64,000 nt of DNA. Source: Sphingomonas spermidinifaciens (GTDB taxonomy: Bacteria > Pseudomonadota > Alphaproteobacteria > Sphingomonadales > Sphingomonadaceae). Where the stretch lies: positions 186,001-250,000 of the forward strand of contig NZ_NWMW01000002.1 of NCBI RefSeq assembly GCF_002351485.1, read 5' to 3'. Below the pieces are notes generated by a model. It was not told the origin of the DNA. It searched no databases and saw nothing but the letters and a program-made list of their open reading frames with translations. Below are positions 46,581 to 56,346 of this stretch, piece after piece; position 1 is the stretch's first letter, and each line of letters begins with the position of its first letter. The translations under genes were made by a program, and so were the position numbers.

Positions 46581-49064
46581 ATGGCGACGCGCACGGCCAG
46601 CTTGTTCGACGCGGGGGTCATCGCCGACCGCTGGATCGCCGATTACGGCGCCGAGCGCACGCGCGGCGACGCCATGGTCGACGCTGCCGACCCCCATGGC
46701 TGGCGCGTCATGTTCGAGGAGCTGGCGGCAAGCGCGGGCGAGTCGCTGACCGACGCGCGCGAGCGGGCGCAGCGGCAGGCCGACGATATCGGCACCGGCT
46801 TTCGCGTGGCGGGCGACAGCGACGAGCGCCCCTGGCCGCTCTCTCCCATCCCGCTGATGCTGGAAAGCGCCGAATGGGCGGGCATCCGCCGCGGCGTGAT
46901 CCAGCGAGCCGACCTGCTCGAGACGATCGTCGCCGATCTCTACGGCCCCGGCCGGCTGGTGGCGCAGGGGCTGCTGCCCGCCGCGGTGGTGACGGGCAGC
47001 CCCTATTTCCTTCGCCCGATGCAGGGGCTCGTCCCCCCCGGCGGCCATCACCTCAACATCGTCGCCGTTGACCTTTGCCGCGGCCCGACGGGCGAGTGGC
47101 GGGTGATCGCCGATCATGTGCGCGGGCCGGTCGGCGCCGGCTATGCGCTCGAGAACCGGCTGGCCATTGCGCGGACGCTCGGCGGGTTGCAGGCGCGGCT
47201 GAATGTGGAGCGGCATGCCCCTTTCTTCGCCAGCCTGCGCGAGGGGCTGTGCGCCGCCTGCGAGCGTGCCGAGCCGCGCCTCGGCCTGCTGACGCCCGGC
47301 CGCCTCAACCAGAGCTATGCCGAGCAGGCGCATCTCGCGCGCTATCTCGGCTTCCTGCTGGTCGAGGGCGCCGACCTCGCGGTCATCGAGGATCGGCTCT
47401 ACGTCCGTACGATCGCCGGACTGAAGCGCGTGGACGGGCTGTGGCGGCGGACCGACCCGACGCTGCTCGATCCGCTTGCCTTCGATTCGACCTCGACGAT
47501 CGGTATCCCCGGCCTGATCGACGCAATGGCGGCGGGCAATGTCGTCGTCGCCAATGCGCCGGGCGCGGCGGTGGTCGAGGCGCCGGCCTTCTCCGCCTTT
47601 CTACCTGCCTTGTCGGCGCGGTTGACGGGCGAGGGACTGCACCTGCCGAACATCGCCACCTGGTGGTGCGGCCAGCCCGCCGAAGCCGCGCAGGTGGTGG
47701 ACGAGCTGCCCAGCATGATCGTCGCGCCCGCCTTTGGCGCGCCCACCCGCGCGCTGCCCGATGGCCAGCCGGTGGTCGGCGCCGAGCTTTCCAATGCGCA
47801 GCGCGCCGCACTCCTCGCCGATCTGGAGGCGCGACCGCAGGATTATGTGGGGCAGGAGGTGGTTCACCTCTCCACCCTGCCCGTCGTGGTCGAGGGCGCG
47901 CTGGTGCCGCGGCCCTTCACCCTTCGCGTCTTCGCCGCGCGCGACGGGGCAGGGGCATGGCGGGTGCTGCCCGGCGGTTTCGCGCGGATCGGCGAGCATG
48001 CCGACCCCCGCATCACCGCGATCGGCGAGGGTGAATGGTCCGCCGACGTCATCGTCCACGGCCCCGTGGCCGTCGAGCCCGTCTCGCTGCTCCCCGCGGT
48101 CGATTCGCTCCACCTTCGCCGCAATCCCGGCACGCTGCCGAGCCGCGCTGCCGACAATCTCTTCTGGCTCGGCCGCTATCTGGAGCGCGGCGAGGCGCTG
48201 CTCGGTCTGATTCGCGTGCTGCTCGGCCATTCGATCAGCGCCGATGCGGGGGCCGCGCTCGACCGGGCGACGGTCGCGCGGATCGCCGACGCGCTGGTGC
48301 AGGTGGGGGCTGCGCCGCCGCTCGCGGGGCACCGCCGCGCCGAGCTGGTCGGCATGGCGCGCACCGCGATGGAGAGCGTCGAGAATGGCTGGTATTCGGT
48401 CCGCGCGATCAATCGCCAGGCGCGTGGCCTTGGCGCGGTCAGCCGCGATCGGTTGTCGGCCGACATGATCCGGCTACTCGACGCGCCGCACCCGACGCGC
48501 GGCGGCGTGCTCGACCGGGCAGGCTCGCTCCAGCGCCGCTATGCCGCGCTCGCGGGGCTATCGGCGGAACATATGGGCCGCACCGACGGCTGGCGCTTCC
48601 ACGATCTGGGGCGGCGGATCGAGCGCGCGCTCAAGACCGTGCGCGCGATCCTGTCCTTCGGGATCGAAGCGTCGAGCGCCGACGACCTCTCGGTCCTGCT
48701 CGACCTTGCCGACAGCCAGATCAGCTATCGGCAGCGCTATCTGACGGGCATCGCGCGGATCGCCGTCCTCGATCTCGTCGCGCTCGACCCCGGCAACCCG
48801 CGCGCGCTCGCCTTTCAGGTCGCGCGCATCGCCGAGCATCTGGCGGCGCTTCCCGTCCTGAAGGACGACGGTCTCGCCGAACCGCAGCAACGCGTGGCGG
48901 CCGAATTGTCGGCGATGGTCGCCACCGCCGATGCGGGGACATTGGGGGCCGAGGCGCTGCTCGCGATCGAGGCGCGGCTGATGACCCTCGCTGAGGCGGT
49001 GGCGCGGCGTTACTTCCTGCAGGGGGCCGAGCCGCTGCGCGCTGCCGGGCTGACGCTGGCATGA
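46581..49064 (+). CDS. Fused circularly permuted ATP-grasp / alpha-E protein
   Basis: An 827-residue protein made of two normally separate parts. The N-terminal 490 residues are a type 2 circularly permuted ATP-grasp domain (DUF404/DUF407), with SPYFLRPMQGLVPPGGHHLN and FDSTSTIGIPGLIDAMAAGNVVVANAPG. The C-terminal 320 residues are an alpha-E domain (DUF403), beginning RAADNLFWLGRYLERGEA and containing RFHDLGRRIERALKTVRAIL. In most bacteria these are two adjacent genes. The family is predicted from comparative genomics to make or modify small peptides together with transglutaminase and proteasome-like partners. It is coupled to the transglutaminase gene by ATGA. Confidence 0.88.
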   Translation: MATRTASLFDAGVIADRWIADYGAERTRGDAMVDAADPHGWRVMFEELAASAGESLTDARERAQRQADDIGTGFRVAGDSDERPWPLSPIPLMLESAEWAGIRRGVIQRADLLETIVADLYGPGRLVAQGLLPAAVVTGSPYFLRPMQGLVPPGGHHLNIVAVDLCRGPTGEWRVIADHVRGPVGAGYALENRLAIARTLGGLQARLNVERHAPFFASLREGLCAACERAEPRLGLLTPGRLNQSYAEQAHLARYLGFLLVEGADLAVIEDRLYVRTIAGLKRVDGLWRRTDPTLLDPLAFDSTSTIGIPGLIDAMAAGNVVVANAPGAAVVEAPAFSAFLPALSARLTGEGLHLPNIATWWCGQPAEAAQVVDELPSMIVAPAFGAPTRALPDGQPVVGAELSNAQRAALLADLEARPQDYVGQEVVHLSTLPVVVEGALVPRPFTLRVFAARDGAGAWRVLPGGFARIGEHADPRITAIGEGEWSADVIVHGPVAVEPVSLLPAVDSLHLRRNPGTLPSRAADNLFWLGRYLERGEALLGLIRVLLGHSISADAGAALDRATVARIADALVQVGAAPPLAGHRRAELVGMARTAMESVENGWYSVRAINRQARGLGAVSRDRLSADMIRLLDAPHPTRGGVLDRAGSLQRRYAALAGLSAEHMGRTDGWRFHDLGRRIERALKTVRAILSFGIEASSADDLSVLLDLADSQISYRQRYLTGIARIAVLDLVALDPGNPRALAFQVARIAEHLAALPVLKDDGLAEPQQRVAAELSAMVATADAGTLGAEALLAIEARLMTLAEAVARRYFLQGAEPLRAAGLTLA

Positions 49065-49942
49065 TGCGCTACGCCATCCGCCACGTGACGCGCTTCGACT
49101 ATGCCGAGACGGTCGATTTCGCGCGCTGCAATCTCAGGCTCCAGCCGATCGACTGGCCGGGGCAGCGGGTCGAGGACTATACCCTAAACGTCACGCCGGG
49201 CGGCCGCACCGCGCCGGCGCGGGCACAGGCGGGGCTGGCGCACGTCACTCGCCTTGTCCTCGACCGGCCAACGCGCGAGCTGACGATCGAGAGCGTCGCG
49301 CACATGACCGTCGAGCGGCCGATCCCGATCCCTGCGGCGGACGATCCGACGATCGCCGCGGTCGGCGCGCTCGCACGGGCGAGCCGTGACCTGTCGCCGC
49401 TATCGCCCGCCGCCTATTTGTACGCGAGCCCGCGCATTCCGGTGAACGAGGACATCGGCGCCTGGTGCGCGCCCGACCTGTCGTCCGAGCGCGGCGTGCT
49501 CGATGCGGCGATCGAGCTCGCGCGGCGCATCCAGCGCGAGTTTGATTTCGATCCCACCGCCACCCTGGTCGACACGCCCCCGGCGGAGGCGTTCGCCAAG
49601 AAAGGCGGCGTGTGTCAGGACTTCGCACAGATCATGCTCTGCGGGCTGCGCGCCGCGGGTATCCCCGCCGCCTATGCCTCGGGCTATCTGCGCACCCTGC
49701 CGCCGCCGGGCGAGCCGCGGCTGGTGGGTGCCGACGCGACCCATGCCTGGGTGCTGGTTTGGGCGGGCGAGGCGCGCGGCTGGGTCGGCGTCGATCCAAC
49801 CAATGGCATCTGGATGGCGGAGGATCACGTCATCGTCGCGATCGGCCGCGACTATGGCGACATCGCGCCGATCGACGGCATCGTCCTCGGCTCCGGCGCG
49901 CAGGACATGCATGTCTCAGTCGATGTGGCGCCGCAGGACTGA
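49061..49942 (+). CDS. Transglutaminase-like family protein
   Basis: A 293-residue protein with an N-terminal beta domain (RYAIRHVTRFDYAETVDFARCNLRLQP, split here as about residues 3-29) and a transglutaminase-like cysteine protease core. The catalytic Cys lies in KKGGVCQDFAQIMLCGLR, the His in DATHAWVLVW and the Asp in GVDPTNG. It is the usual partner of the ATP-grasp/alpha-E proteins. No proteasome-type Ntn hydrolase, the other common partner, follows. It probably amidates, hydrolyses or cross-links peptides in the cytoplasm. Confidence 0.92.
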   Translation: MMRYAIRHVTRFDYAETVDFARCNLRLQPIDWPGQRVEDYTLNVTPGGRTAPARAQAGLAHVTRLVLDRPTRELTIESVAHMTVERPIPIPAADDPTIAAVGALARASRDLSPLSPAAYLYASPRIPVNEDIGAWCAPDLSSERGVLDAAIELARRIQREFDFDPTATLVDTPPAEAFAKKGGVCQDFAQIMLCGLRAAGIPAAYASGYLRTLPPPGEPRLVGADATHAWVLVWAGEARGWVGVDPTNGIWMAEDHVIVAIGRDYGDIAPIDGIVLGSGAQDMHVSVDVAPQD

Positions 49943-50003
49943 CGAATTGCCATTGAGGGCATCGCGGCCCATCTAGGTGCAAAGTACTTCAACGGGGAAA
50001 CAA

Positions 50004-50933
50004 GTGGCCGATCCTTACGCAATCCTGGGCGTCGCGCGCGGTGCAAGCGAGGACGAGATCAAGAAGGCGTATCGCAAGCTCGCCAAAGAGCTGCACCCCG
50101 ACCGCAACCGCGACAATCCGAAGGCCGCCGAGCGCTTCGGCCAGGTCACCAATGCCTATGACCTCCTGAGCGACAAGGACAAGCGCGCGCGCTTCGACCG
50201 GGGCGAGATCGACGGCGACGGCAATCCCACTGCGCCCTTCGGTTTCGGCCGCGGCGGGCCGGGCGCGGGCGGGCAGCCGGGCGGTTTCCGCCCCGATTTC
50301 GGCAGCGATGGCGGCGATTTCAGCGACATCTTCGAGGGGCTGTTCGGCGGCGGCGCGGCGAAGGGCGGCGGCTTCGCAAGCGGCTTCGGCCGGCGGTCGG
50401 CGCCCAAGGGCGCGAATGTCGCCTATCGCGTGGCAGTGCCCTTCGTCGATGCGGTGACGCTCGCACCGCAGCGGCTGACTTTGCCCGACGGTTCGACGAT
50501 CGAGGTCAAGCTGCCCGCCGGGGTCGAAAGCGGCACGCAGATGCGCCTCGCCGGCAAGGGCCAGCCCGGCCCCGGCGGCAGTGGCGACGCGATCGTGACG
50601 ATCGAGGTGCAGCCGCACGCCTTCTACACCCGCGACGGCGACGATGTCCGCCTCGACCTCCCCGTCAGCCTGGCCGAGGCGGTGCTGGGGGCGGAGGTGC
50701 GGGTGCCCACCCCCGACGGCGCGGTGATGCTGAAGGTGCCCAAGGGCTCTTCCTCGGGCAAGACGCTGCGCGTGCGCGGGCGCGGCTTTCACAAGAAGGG
50801 CGGCGGCGGGCGCGGCGACCTCTATGTCACCCTGATGGTCGACCTGCCGACCCCCGACGACGCGCTGGTCGAGTTCGTCGAGCGCTGGGACGGCGGACGC
50901 AAGGGGAACCCTCGCGGGCGGCTCGGCGTCTGA
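50004..50933 (+). CDS. DnaJ-like co-chaperone (CbpA type)
   Basis: A 309-residue protein with an N-terminal J domain (residues 1-65; KKAYRKLAKELHPDRNRD with the HPD tripeptide), a Gly/Phe-rich linker (70-130) and the C-terminal substrate-binding domains of DnaJ. The zinc-finger region of DnaJ is absent, so it belongs to the CbpA class that stimulates DnaK. The start is GTG 50004 (MADPYAILGV) with a GGGGAAA site upstream; the longer GTG frame at 49977 has no family sequence. Confidence 0.9.
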   Translation: MADPYAILGVARGASEDEIKKAYRKLAKELHPDRNRDNPKAAERFGQVTNAYDLLSDKDKRARFDRGEIDGDGNPTAPFGFGRGGPGAGGQPGGFRPDFGSDGGDFSDIFEGLFGGGAAKGGGFASGFGRRSAPKGANVAYRVAVPFVDAVTLAPQRLTLPDGSTIEVKLPAGVESGTQMRLAGKGQPGPGGSGDAIVTIEVQPHAFYTRDGDDVRLDLPVSLAEAVLGAEVRVPTPDGAVMLKVPKGSSSGKTLRVRGRGFHKKGGGGRGDLYVTLMVDLPTPDDALVEFVERWDGGRKGNPRGRLGV

Positions 50934-50939
50934 CCGGCG

Positions 50940-51890
50940 ATGCCGGCCGATCCGCACGACCTGACGCCCGAGGGGCGCGCACGCCAGGGCGTCGTGCGTC
51001 GCCGCCTCGCCAGCCTCGGCATCGGCGAGCGCGCGATCGAGGTGATGAAGCGCGTCGCGGTCGGCACCTATAGCAGCGGCTTCACCAACGCCGGCAATCT
51101 AGCCTATCTCTCGATCCTCACGCTCTTTCCCTTCTTCATCGTCGCCGCATCGATCGCCCGCATCTTCGGCCGCACGGGTGACGGCCTGCGCGCGCTCGAG
51201 GGATTCCTCCAGACGGTGCCGCCCGATGTGGCCGAGGTGTTGCAGCAGCCGATCACCGACGTGCTCGCCGCACGCGCGGGCAACCTCGTATGGTTCGGCG
51301 TCATCGTCGGGCTGTGGACGACGGCGAGCTTCATCGAAACGGTGCGCGGCGTGCTGCGCCAGGCATATGGCGTGACCATGTCGCGGCCCTTCTGGGAATA
51401 TCGGCTGGGGTCGATCGGCCTCATCATCGCCTCGGTCATCCTCGTCCTCATCGCCTTCAGCTTTCAGGTGGTGCTGACCGGCGTCGAGGCATTCATCGTC
51501 CGGCTGCTGCCGTTCGCCGGCGACCTTGCGCAGATCGTGTCGTTGACCCGGATCGCCCCGGCGCTCGCGCTGTTCGGCGCGCTCTACATGCTCTTCTATT
51601 CGCTGACGCCGTCGCGCTGGCGCTTTTCCAAATGCCCGAAATGGCCGGGCGCGGCGGTGGTCACGATCTGGTGGATGGCGACGACCGCGCTGCTGCCCGC
51701 GATCCTTGCCAGCCTCGGCAACTATGACCTCACCTATGGCAGCCTCGCGGGCGTGATGATCGCGCTCATTTTCTTCTTTGTCATCGGCCTCGGTCTTGTC
51801 GTCGGGGCCGAATTGAATGCCGCACTGGCGGAAGTGCCCGAAAACGGTCTAGAGCCCGCCGACGTCGACAAGGAGGAACAGGCGTCGTGA
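50940..51890 (+). CDS. YihY/BrkB-family inner-membrane protein
   Basis: A 316-residue protein with six predicted membrane helices. YLSILTLFPFFIVAASI, GNLVWFGVIVGLWTTASFI, IGLIIASVILVLIAFSFQ, APALALFGALYMLFYSL, AAVVTIWWMATTALLPAIL and LAGVMIALIFFFVIGLGLV are the hydrophobic segments. Family function is unclear; it was once confused with RNase BN. A charged N-terminal cytoplasmic extension (1-50) precedes the first helix. Its stop overlaps fabI in GTGA, so the two are coupled. Confidence 0.9.
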   Translation: MPADPHDLTPEGRARQGVVRRRLASLGIGERAIEVMKRVAVGTYSSGFTNAGNLAYLSILTLFPFFIVAASIARIFGRTGDGLRALEGFLQTVPPDVAEVLQQPITDVLAARAGNLVWFGVIVGLWTTASFIETVRGVLRQAYGVTMSRPFWEYRLGSIGLIIASVILVLIAFSFQVVLTGVEAFIVRLLPFAGDLAQIVSLTRIAPALALFGALYMLFYSLTPSRWRFSKCPKWPGAAVVTIWWMATTALLPAILASLGNYDLTYGSLAGVMIALIFFFVIGLGLVVGAELNAALAEVPENGLEPADVDKEEQAS

Positions 51891-52690
51891 CCGGATTGAT
51901 GCAGGGCAAGCGCGGGCTCATCATGGGGCTGGCCAACGACCGATCGCTCGCCTGGGGCATTGCCAAGCAGCTTGCCGACCACGGTGCCGAGCTCGCCTTC
52001 AGCTATCAGGGGGAGGCGCTGGGCAAGCGCGTCAAGCCGCTGGCCGAGCAGCTGGGCTCGGACTTCATCTTCGACTGCGATGTGTCGGACATGGCCTCGC
52101 TCGACGCGGGGTTCGCGGCGCTCAAGGCGCGGTGGGAGACGATCGACTTCGTCGTTCACGCAATCGGCTTTTCGGACAAGAACGAGCTGCGCGGCCGCTA
52201 TTACGACACCAGCCTCGACAATTTCCTGATGACGATGAACATCAGCGTCTATTCGTTCACCGCAGTGGCACAGCGCGCGCGGGCGATGATGCCAAATGGC
52301 GGCTCGTTGCTAACGCTGACCTATTACGGTTCGGAAAAGGTCGTGCCGCACTACAACGTGATGGGCGTCGCCAAGTCGGCGCTCGACACCTCGGTCAAGT
52401 ATCTGGCGACCGACCTGGGGCCCGAGAATATCCGCGTCAACGCGATCTCCGCCGGGCCGATCCGGACGCTGGCGGCAAGTGGGATCGGCGACTTCCGCTA
52501 TATCCTCAAGTGGAACGAGCTGAACGCCCCGCTCCGCCGCAACGTGACGATCGAGGATGTCGGCGGCGCTGGCCTCTATCTCCTCTCCGATCTGTCGTCC
52601 GGCGTGACGGGTGAGATCCACCATGTCGACGCTGGTTACAACGTCATCGGCATGAAGGCCGAGGACGCGCCCGACATCGCGCTGAGCTGA
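51887..52690 (+). CDS. fabI: Enoyl-[acyl-carrier-protein] reductase (NADH)
   Basis: A 267-residue FabI-type reductase. It catalyses the last step of each fatty-acid elongation cycle. The N-terminal GKRGLIMGLANDRSLAWGIA (7-26) is the modified nucleotide motif of FabI. The catalytic Tyr/Lys are in YYGSEKVVPHYNVMGVAKSAL (Y-x6-K), and the C-terminal VTGEIHHVDAGYNVIGM is typical. FabI is the target of triclosan and isoniazid-like inhibitors. The GTG start is coupled to the YihY stop; an AGGAGG site lies about 10 bases upstream. Confidence 0.95.
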   Translation: MTGLMQGKRGLIMGLANDRSLAWGIAKQLADHGAELAFSYQGEALGKRVKPLAEQLGSDFIFDCDVSDMASLDAGFAALKARWETIDFVVHAIGFSDKNELRGRYYDTSLDNFLMTMNISVYSFTAVAQRARAMMPNGGSLLTLTYYGSEKVVPHYNVMGVAKSALDTSVKYLATDLGPENIRVNAISAGPIRTLAASGIGDFRYILKWNELNAPLRRNVTIEDVGGAGLYLLSDLSSGVTGEIHHVDAGYNVIGMKAEDAPDIALS

Positions 52691-52703
52691 CGGTCCGGCG
52701 CGA

Positions 52704-53213
52704 ATGGACATCCGCCCCGCCCGGCCCGAGGACGTGCCCGCGCTCGACGGGTTCCTGCGCCAGAGCTTCGGCGCGAGCGAGGCCGAACTGGTGCGGCGTC
52801 TGTGCATCGATGGCGACATGGTGCTGACGATGGTCGCGCGCGATCCCGATCTGGTCGGGGCGGCGGTGTTCAGCCGGATGGCGGTCGAGGTGAATGGCGG
52901 CGAAGTGCCCGCCGTCGCGCTCGCGCCGCTCGCGGTGGCCGGGCCGTGGCGGCGCCAGGGGGTGGGCGAGGCGCTGGTCGCCGCGGGGCATGACGCGCTG
53001 GCAAAGGCCGGCTGGGTGCTGAGCTTCGTGCTCGGCGATCCCGCTTATTATGGCCGCTTCGGCTATGCCGCCGATCTGGCGCAGGGGTTCGACAGCCCCT
53101 ATGCGGGCGAGCATCTGATGGCGCTGCCGCTCCAGACCGCAGGGATGCCGTGCGGGGTGCGCGGCATCGCCGCCCATGCGCCGGCCTTTGCCGCGCTGTC
53201 GGAGGACGCATGA
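52704..53213 (+). CDS. GNAT-family N-acetyltransferase
   Basis: A 169-residue acetyltransferase. The acetyl-CoA pyrophosphate-binding loop is in [16 protein letters not shown] (about 91-106). [16 protein letters not shown] and [15 protein letters not shown] are the segments typical of the YhbS-like group of GNAT proteins. Acceptor unknown. It overlaps aroC in ATGA, so the two are co-translated, though a joint function is not evident. Confidence 0.9.
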   Translation: MDIRPARPEDVPALDGFLRQSFGASEAELVRRLCIDGDMVLTMVARDPDLVGAAVFSRMAVEVNGGEVPAVALAPLAVAGPWRRQGVGEALVAAGHDALAKAGWVLSFVLGDPAYYGRFGYAADLAQGFDSPYAGEHLMALPLQTAGMPCGVRGIAAHAPAFAALSEDA

Positions 53214-54277
53214 GCTTCAACACCTTTGGCCGCGTGTTCCGTTTCTCCACCTGGGGGGAGAGCCACGGGCCGGCGATCGGCGCGGTCGTCGACGGCTGCC
53301 CGCCGGGACTGGCGCTCGGCGAGGCCGATATCCAGCCCTTCCTCGACGCGCGGCGCCCGGGCACCAGCCGCTTCACCACCCAGCGGCGCGAGCCGGACGA
53401 AGTGCGCATCCTGTCCGGCGTGTTCGAGGGGCGGACGACGGGCACGCCGATCAGCCTGATGATCGAGAATGTCGATCAGCGCTCGAAAGACTATTCGGAC
53501 GTCGCCAAGGCCTATCGCCCCGGCCATGCCGACTATGCCTATGACGCGAAGTACGGGTTTCGCGATTATCGCGGCGGTGGGCGCTCGTCCGCACGCGAGA
53601 CTGCGAGCCGGGTGGCGGCGGGGGCAGTGGCGCGCAAGGTCATCCCCGAAGTGACGATCACCGCCTGGGTCGAGGCAGTCGGCGGCGACGCCATCGACCC
53701 TGCCCGGTTCGACGCCGCGGAGATCGGCCGCAATCCCTTTTTCTGCCCCGATGCCGAGGCGGCGGTGCGTTGGGGGCGGTTGGTCGACGAGGCACGCAAG
53801 GCTGGCTCGTCGCTGGGCGCAATCGTGGCGGCAGAGGCGACGGGCGTACCGCCAGGCTGGGGAGCGCCGCTTTATGCAAAGCTCGACAGCGAGTTGGCGG
53901 CGGCGATCATGTCGATCAATGCGGTCAAGGGCGTCGAGATCGGCGACGGATTCGCGGCGGCGCGACTGACCGGCGAGCAGAATGCCGATCCGATGCGGCC
54001 GGGTGACGGTGGACCCACTTTCCTTGCCAATCATGCCGGCGGGATCGCGGGCGGCATCTCGACGGGGCAGCCGATCCGCCTGCGCTGCGCGTTCAAGCCG
54101 ACCAGTTCGATCCTGAAGCCGGTGGAGACGATCGACCGCGACGGCGCGGCGGCAGAGATCATGACCAAGGGGCGCCACGACCCTTGTGTCGGCATCCGCG
54201 GCGTGCCGGTGGTCGAGGCGATGCTGGCGCTCGTGCTCGCCGACCAGAAGCTGTTGCACCGCGCGCAGTGCGGCTGA
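53210..54277 (+). CDS. aroC: Chorismate synthase
   Basis: A 355-residue enzyme that makes chorismate from 5-enolpyruvylshikimate-3-phosphate using reduced FMN. The family signatures are all present: [19 protein letters not shown] near the start, [20 protein letters not shown] in the middle and [23 protein letters not shown] [19 protein letters not shown] near the end. The ATG at 53210 is overlapped by the acetyltransferase stop. Last step of the shikimate path; a chorismate mutase that would use its product lies at 10634. Confidence 0.97.
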   Translation: MSFNTFGRVFRFSTWGESHGPAIGAVVDGCPPGLALGEADIQPFLDARRPGTSRFTTQRREPDEVRILSGVFEGRTTGTPISLMIENVDQRSKDYSDVAKAYRPGHADYAYDAKYGFRDYRGGGRSSARETASRVAAGAVARKVIPEVTITAWVEAVGGDAIDPARFDAAEIGRNPFFCPDAEAAVRWGRLVDEARKAGSSLGAIVAAEATGVPPGWGAPLYAKLDSELAAAIMSINAVKGVEIGDGFAAARLTGEQNADPMRPGDGGPTFLANHAGGIAGGISTGQPIRLRCAFKPTSSILKPVETIDRDGAAAEIMTKGRHDPCVGIRGVPVVEAMLALVLADQKLLHRAQCG

Positions 54278-54388
54278 GCGGCCAATAAGGCGAAAATCGG
54301 GCAGGTGGAGTGACGGCGGCGTTCAGCCGAGGCTCTTTCTGCCGCATCGGCGGTTCTCTCCTCGACAACATGATAGAGAGGTAACGCC

Positions 54389-54679
54389 ATGAAAACGCAC
54401 GCTCTTGCCGGCCTTCTGATCCTGTGCGGCTCGACCGCCGCGCTCGCGCAGACGACGATGCCGCAGACCCAGACGCCGCAGACGCAACCCATGCCGGGCC
54501 AGCCCACGCCAACCGCGCCGCCCACTGACGAGACCCAGCCGGGCGACTCGACGACGACCGAGCCCACCGATCCCACGGCGCCGGAAACGACGCCGGCCCC
54601 CGATGCTGGCACGCCGCCGGCGGGCACGATGGGCACCGGTACGACTCCGCCGGCCGGCACGACCCCGCCGCAGGGCTGA
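54389..54679 (+). CDS. Small secreted Thr/Pro-rich protein
   Basis: A 96-residue protein with a signal peptide (MKTHALAGLLILCGSTAALAQ) and a mature 76-residue tail made almost entirely of Thr, Pro, Gln, Gly and Ala, with MPQTQTPQTQP and repeated TTPPAGT units. AGAGAGG lies about 8 bases before the ATG, and a strong terminator follows, so it is a genuine single-gene unit. The tail is probably disordered and may sit in the periplasm or on the surface. No family recognised. Confidence 0.8.
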   Translation: MKTHALAGLLILCGSTAALAQTTMPQTQTPQTQPMPGQPTPTAPPTDETQPGDSTTTEPTDPTAPETTPAPDAGTPPAGTMGTGTTPPAGTTPPQG

Positions 54680-54707
54680 CCCGCCCCTCGGTTCACTACG
54701 GCGAGAG

Positions 54708-54735
54708 CCCCGCGCCATCCGGCGCGGGGTTTCTT
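54708..54735 (+). terminator. Rho-independent terminator
   Basis: Perfect 9-bp stem CCCCGCGCC / GGCGCGGGG with loop ATCC followed by TTTCTTGT, 29 bases after the stop of the small secreted protein gene. Confidence 0.9.
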
Positions 54736-54852
54736 GTGTCCGGGCGCTTCGACCAACCCTCATTCTAGCGAGGGTGGGAGGCTCGCTTGACGCCGGCACC
54801 AGCGCCTAACGGTAGCAGCCCCGACCGTCGTCGGGGCGACATCGTTGCGGTC

Positions 54853-56142
54853 TCAGTCCGCGAACGGATCCCGCACCAGAATCGTATCCTCGCGCTCGGG
54901 ACTGGTCGAGACGAGCGTGACCGGGCAGCGGATCAGTTCCTCGACGCGGCGAATGTACTTGATCGCCTGGGCGGGCAATTCGGCCCAGCTGCGCGCGCCC
55001 GCGGTCGTCTGCGACCAGCCTTCCATCGTCTCGTAAATCGGCACGACGCGCGCCTGCTCGGCGGCGTGGGCAGGGTAGTGGTCGAGCGTCTCGTCGCCCA
55101 GCCGATAGCCGGTGCAGATACGGATCTCCTCGAAACCGTCGAGCACGTCGAGCTTGGTCAGCGCGATGCCCGTGATGCCGCTGACCGCCGCCGACTGGCG
55201 CACCAGCACTGCGTCGAACCAGCCGCAGCGCCGCTTGCGGCCCGTCACTGTCCCGAACTCATGCCCGCGCACGCCGAGGCGCTCGCCCGTCTCGTCGGCA
55301 AGCTCGGTGGGGAAGGGGCCCGAGCCGACGCGCGTCGTATAGGCCTTGGCGATGCCGAGGACGAAGCCGACCGCGCCCGGCCCGACGCCCGACCCGCCCG
55401 CCGCGGTGCCGGCGATCGTGTTCGAGGAGGTGACGAACGGATAGGTACCATGGTCGATGTCGAGCAGCACGCCCTGCGCGCCCTCGAACAGGATGCGCTT
55501 GCCGGCGGCGCGCGCCTCATTGAGCGTCCGCCAGACGGGCGCGGCGAACGGGAGGACGAAGCCGGCAATCTCGCGCAACTCGGCGACCAGCGCCTCGCGG
55601 TCGATCGGCGGCTCGCCAAAGCCGGCGCGCAGCGCATCGTGATGCGCGGTCAGGCGGTCTAGCTGCGGCCCCAGGTCATCGAGGTGCGCCAGGTCGCAGA
55701 CGCGGATCGCGCGGCGACCGACCTTGTCCTCATAGGCCGGACCGATGCCGCGGCGAGTGGTGCCGATCTTGCCGGCACCGCTCGCATCCTCGCGAAGGCC
55801 GTCTAGATCGCGGTGGAAGGGGAGGATCAGCGCGCAGGTGTCGGCGATCATCAGCGTGTCGGGGGTGGCGACGACGCCCTGCTCGCGCAGCCGCTCGACC
55901 TCGGCCTTCAAGGCCCAGGGGTCGAGGACGACGCCATTGCCGATGACGCTCGGCGTGCCGCGAACGATGCCCGACGGGAGGAGGGACAGCTTGTAGGTCT
56001 TGTCGCCGACGACCAGCGTATGGCCGGCATTGTGACCGCCCTGGAAGCGGACGACGATGTCGGCGCGCTCGGCCAGCCAGTCGACGATCTTGCCCTTGCC
56101 CTCGTCGCCCCATTGGGCGCCGATCACCGCCACGTTCGCCAA
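54853..56142 (-). CDS. purA: Adenylosuccinate synthetase
   Basis: A 429-residue enzyme that converts IMP and aspartate to adenylosuccinate with [14 protein letters not shown] is the phosphate-binding loop (8-18), followed by [21 protein letters not shown] and the C-terminal base-specificity region near [10 protein letters not shown]. The start is inferred to be TTG at 56142 (reads [10 protein letters not shown]) because the family begins exactly there and no ATG or GTG in the frame fits; an upstream in-frame ATG at 56301 would add 53 unrelated residues. Shine-Dalgarno is poor (GGGAT), so expression may be modest. Confidence 0.95.
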   Translation of the reverse strand: MANVAVIGAQWGDEGKGKIVDWLAERADIVVRFQGGHNAGHTLVVGDKTYKLSLLPSGIVRGTPSVIGNGVVLDPWALKAEVERLREQGVVATPDTLMIADTCALILPFHRDLDGLREDASGAGKIGTTRRGIGPAYEDKVGRRAIRVCDLAHLDDLGPQLDRLTAHHDALRAGFGEPPIDREALVAELREIAGFVLPFAAPVWRTLNEARAAGKRILFEGAQGVLLDIDHGTYPFVTSSNTIAGTAAGGSGVGPGAVGFVLGIAKAYTTRVGSGPFPTELADETGERLGVRGHEFGTVTGRKRRCGWFDAVLVRQSAAVSGITGIALTKLDVLDGFEEIRICTGYRLGDETLDHYPAHAAEQARVVPIYETMEGWSQTTAGARSWAELPAQAIKYIRRVEELIRCPVTLVSTSPEREDTILVRDPFAD

Positions 56143-56316
56143 GTCGCCGATCCCGATGCTTTTGAAGAGAAGGCGCCGCCCTATCGCGAGGGGGCGGCTT
56201 CGTCCACCCGCGGATGCGTGGAGCGGCGAAGCTCCATCGTCCCGCATACGCCGCAGAAGGCCGGGGTCCCGGAGCGTGCGCGCTCGATGGCGCCGCCGCA
56301 ACGTCCTCCGACTCGG

Positions 56317-56334
56317 CCCCGGCCCTTGCCGGGG
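56317..56334 (-). terminator. Hairpin downstream of the hybrid kinase
   Basis: CCCCGGC-CCTT-GCCGGGG, a 7-bp stem 13 bases after the kinase stop on the minus strand. No U-tract follows. It may be a weak terminator within the 204-base gap before purA; no other feature was seen in that gap. Confidence 0.45.
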
Positions 56335-56346
56335 CGGGAGTTGTCC

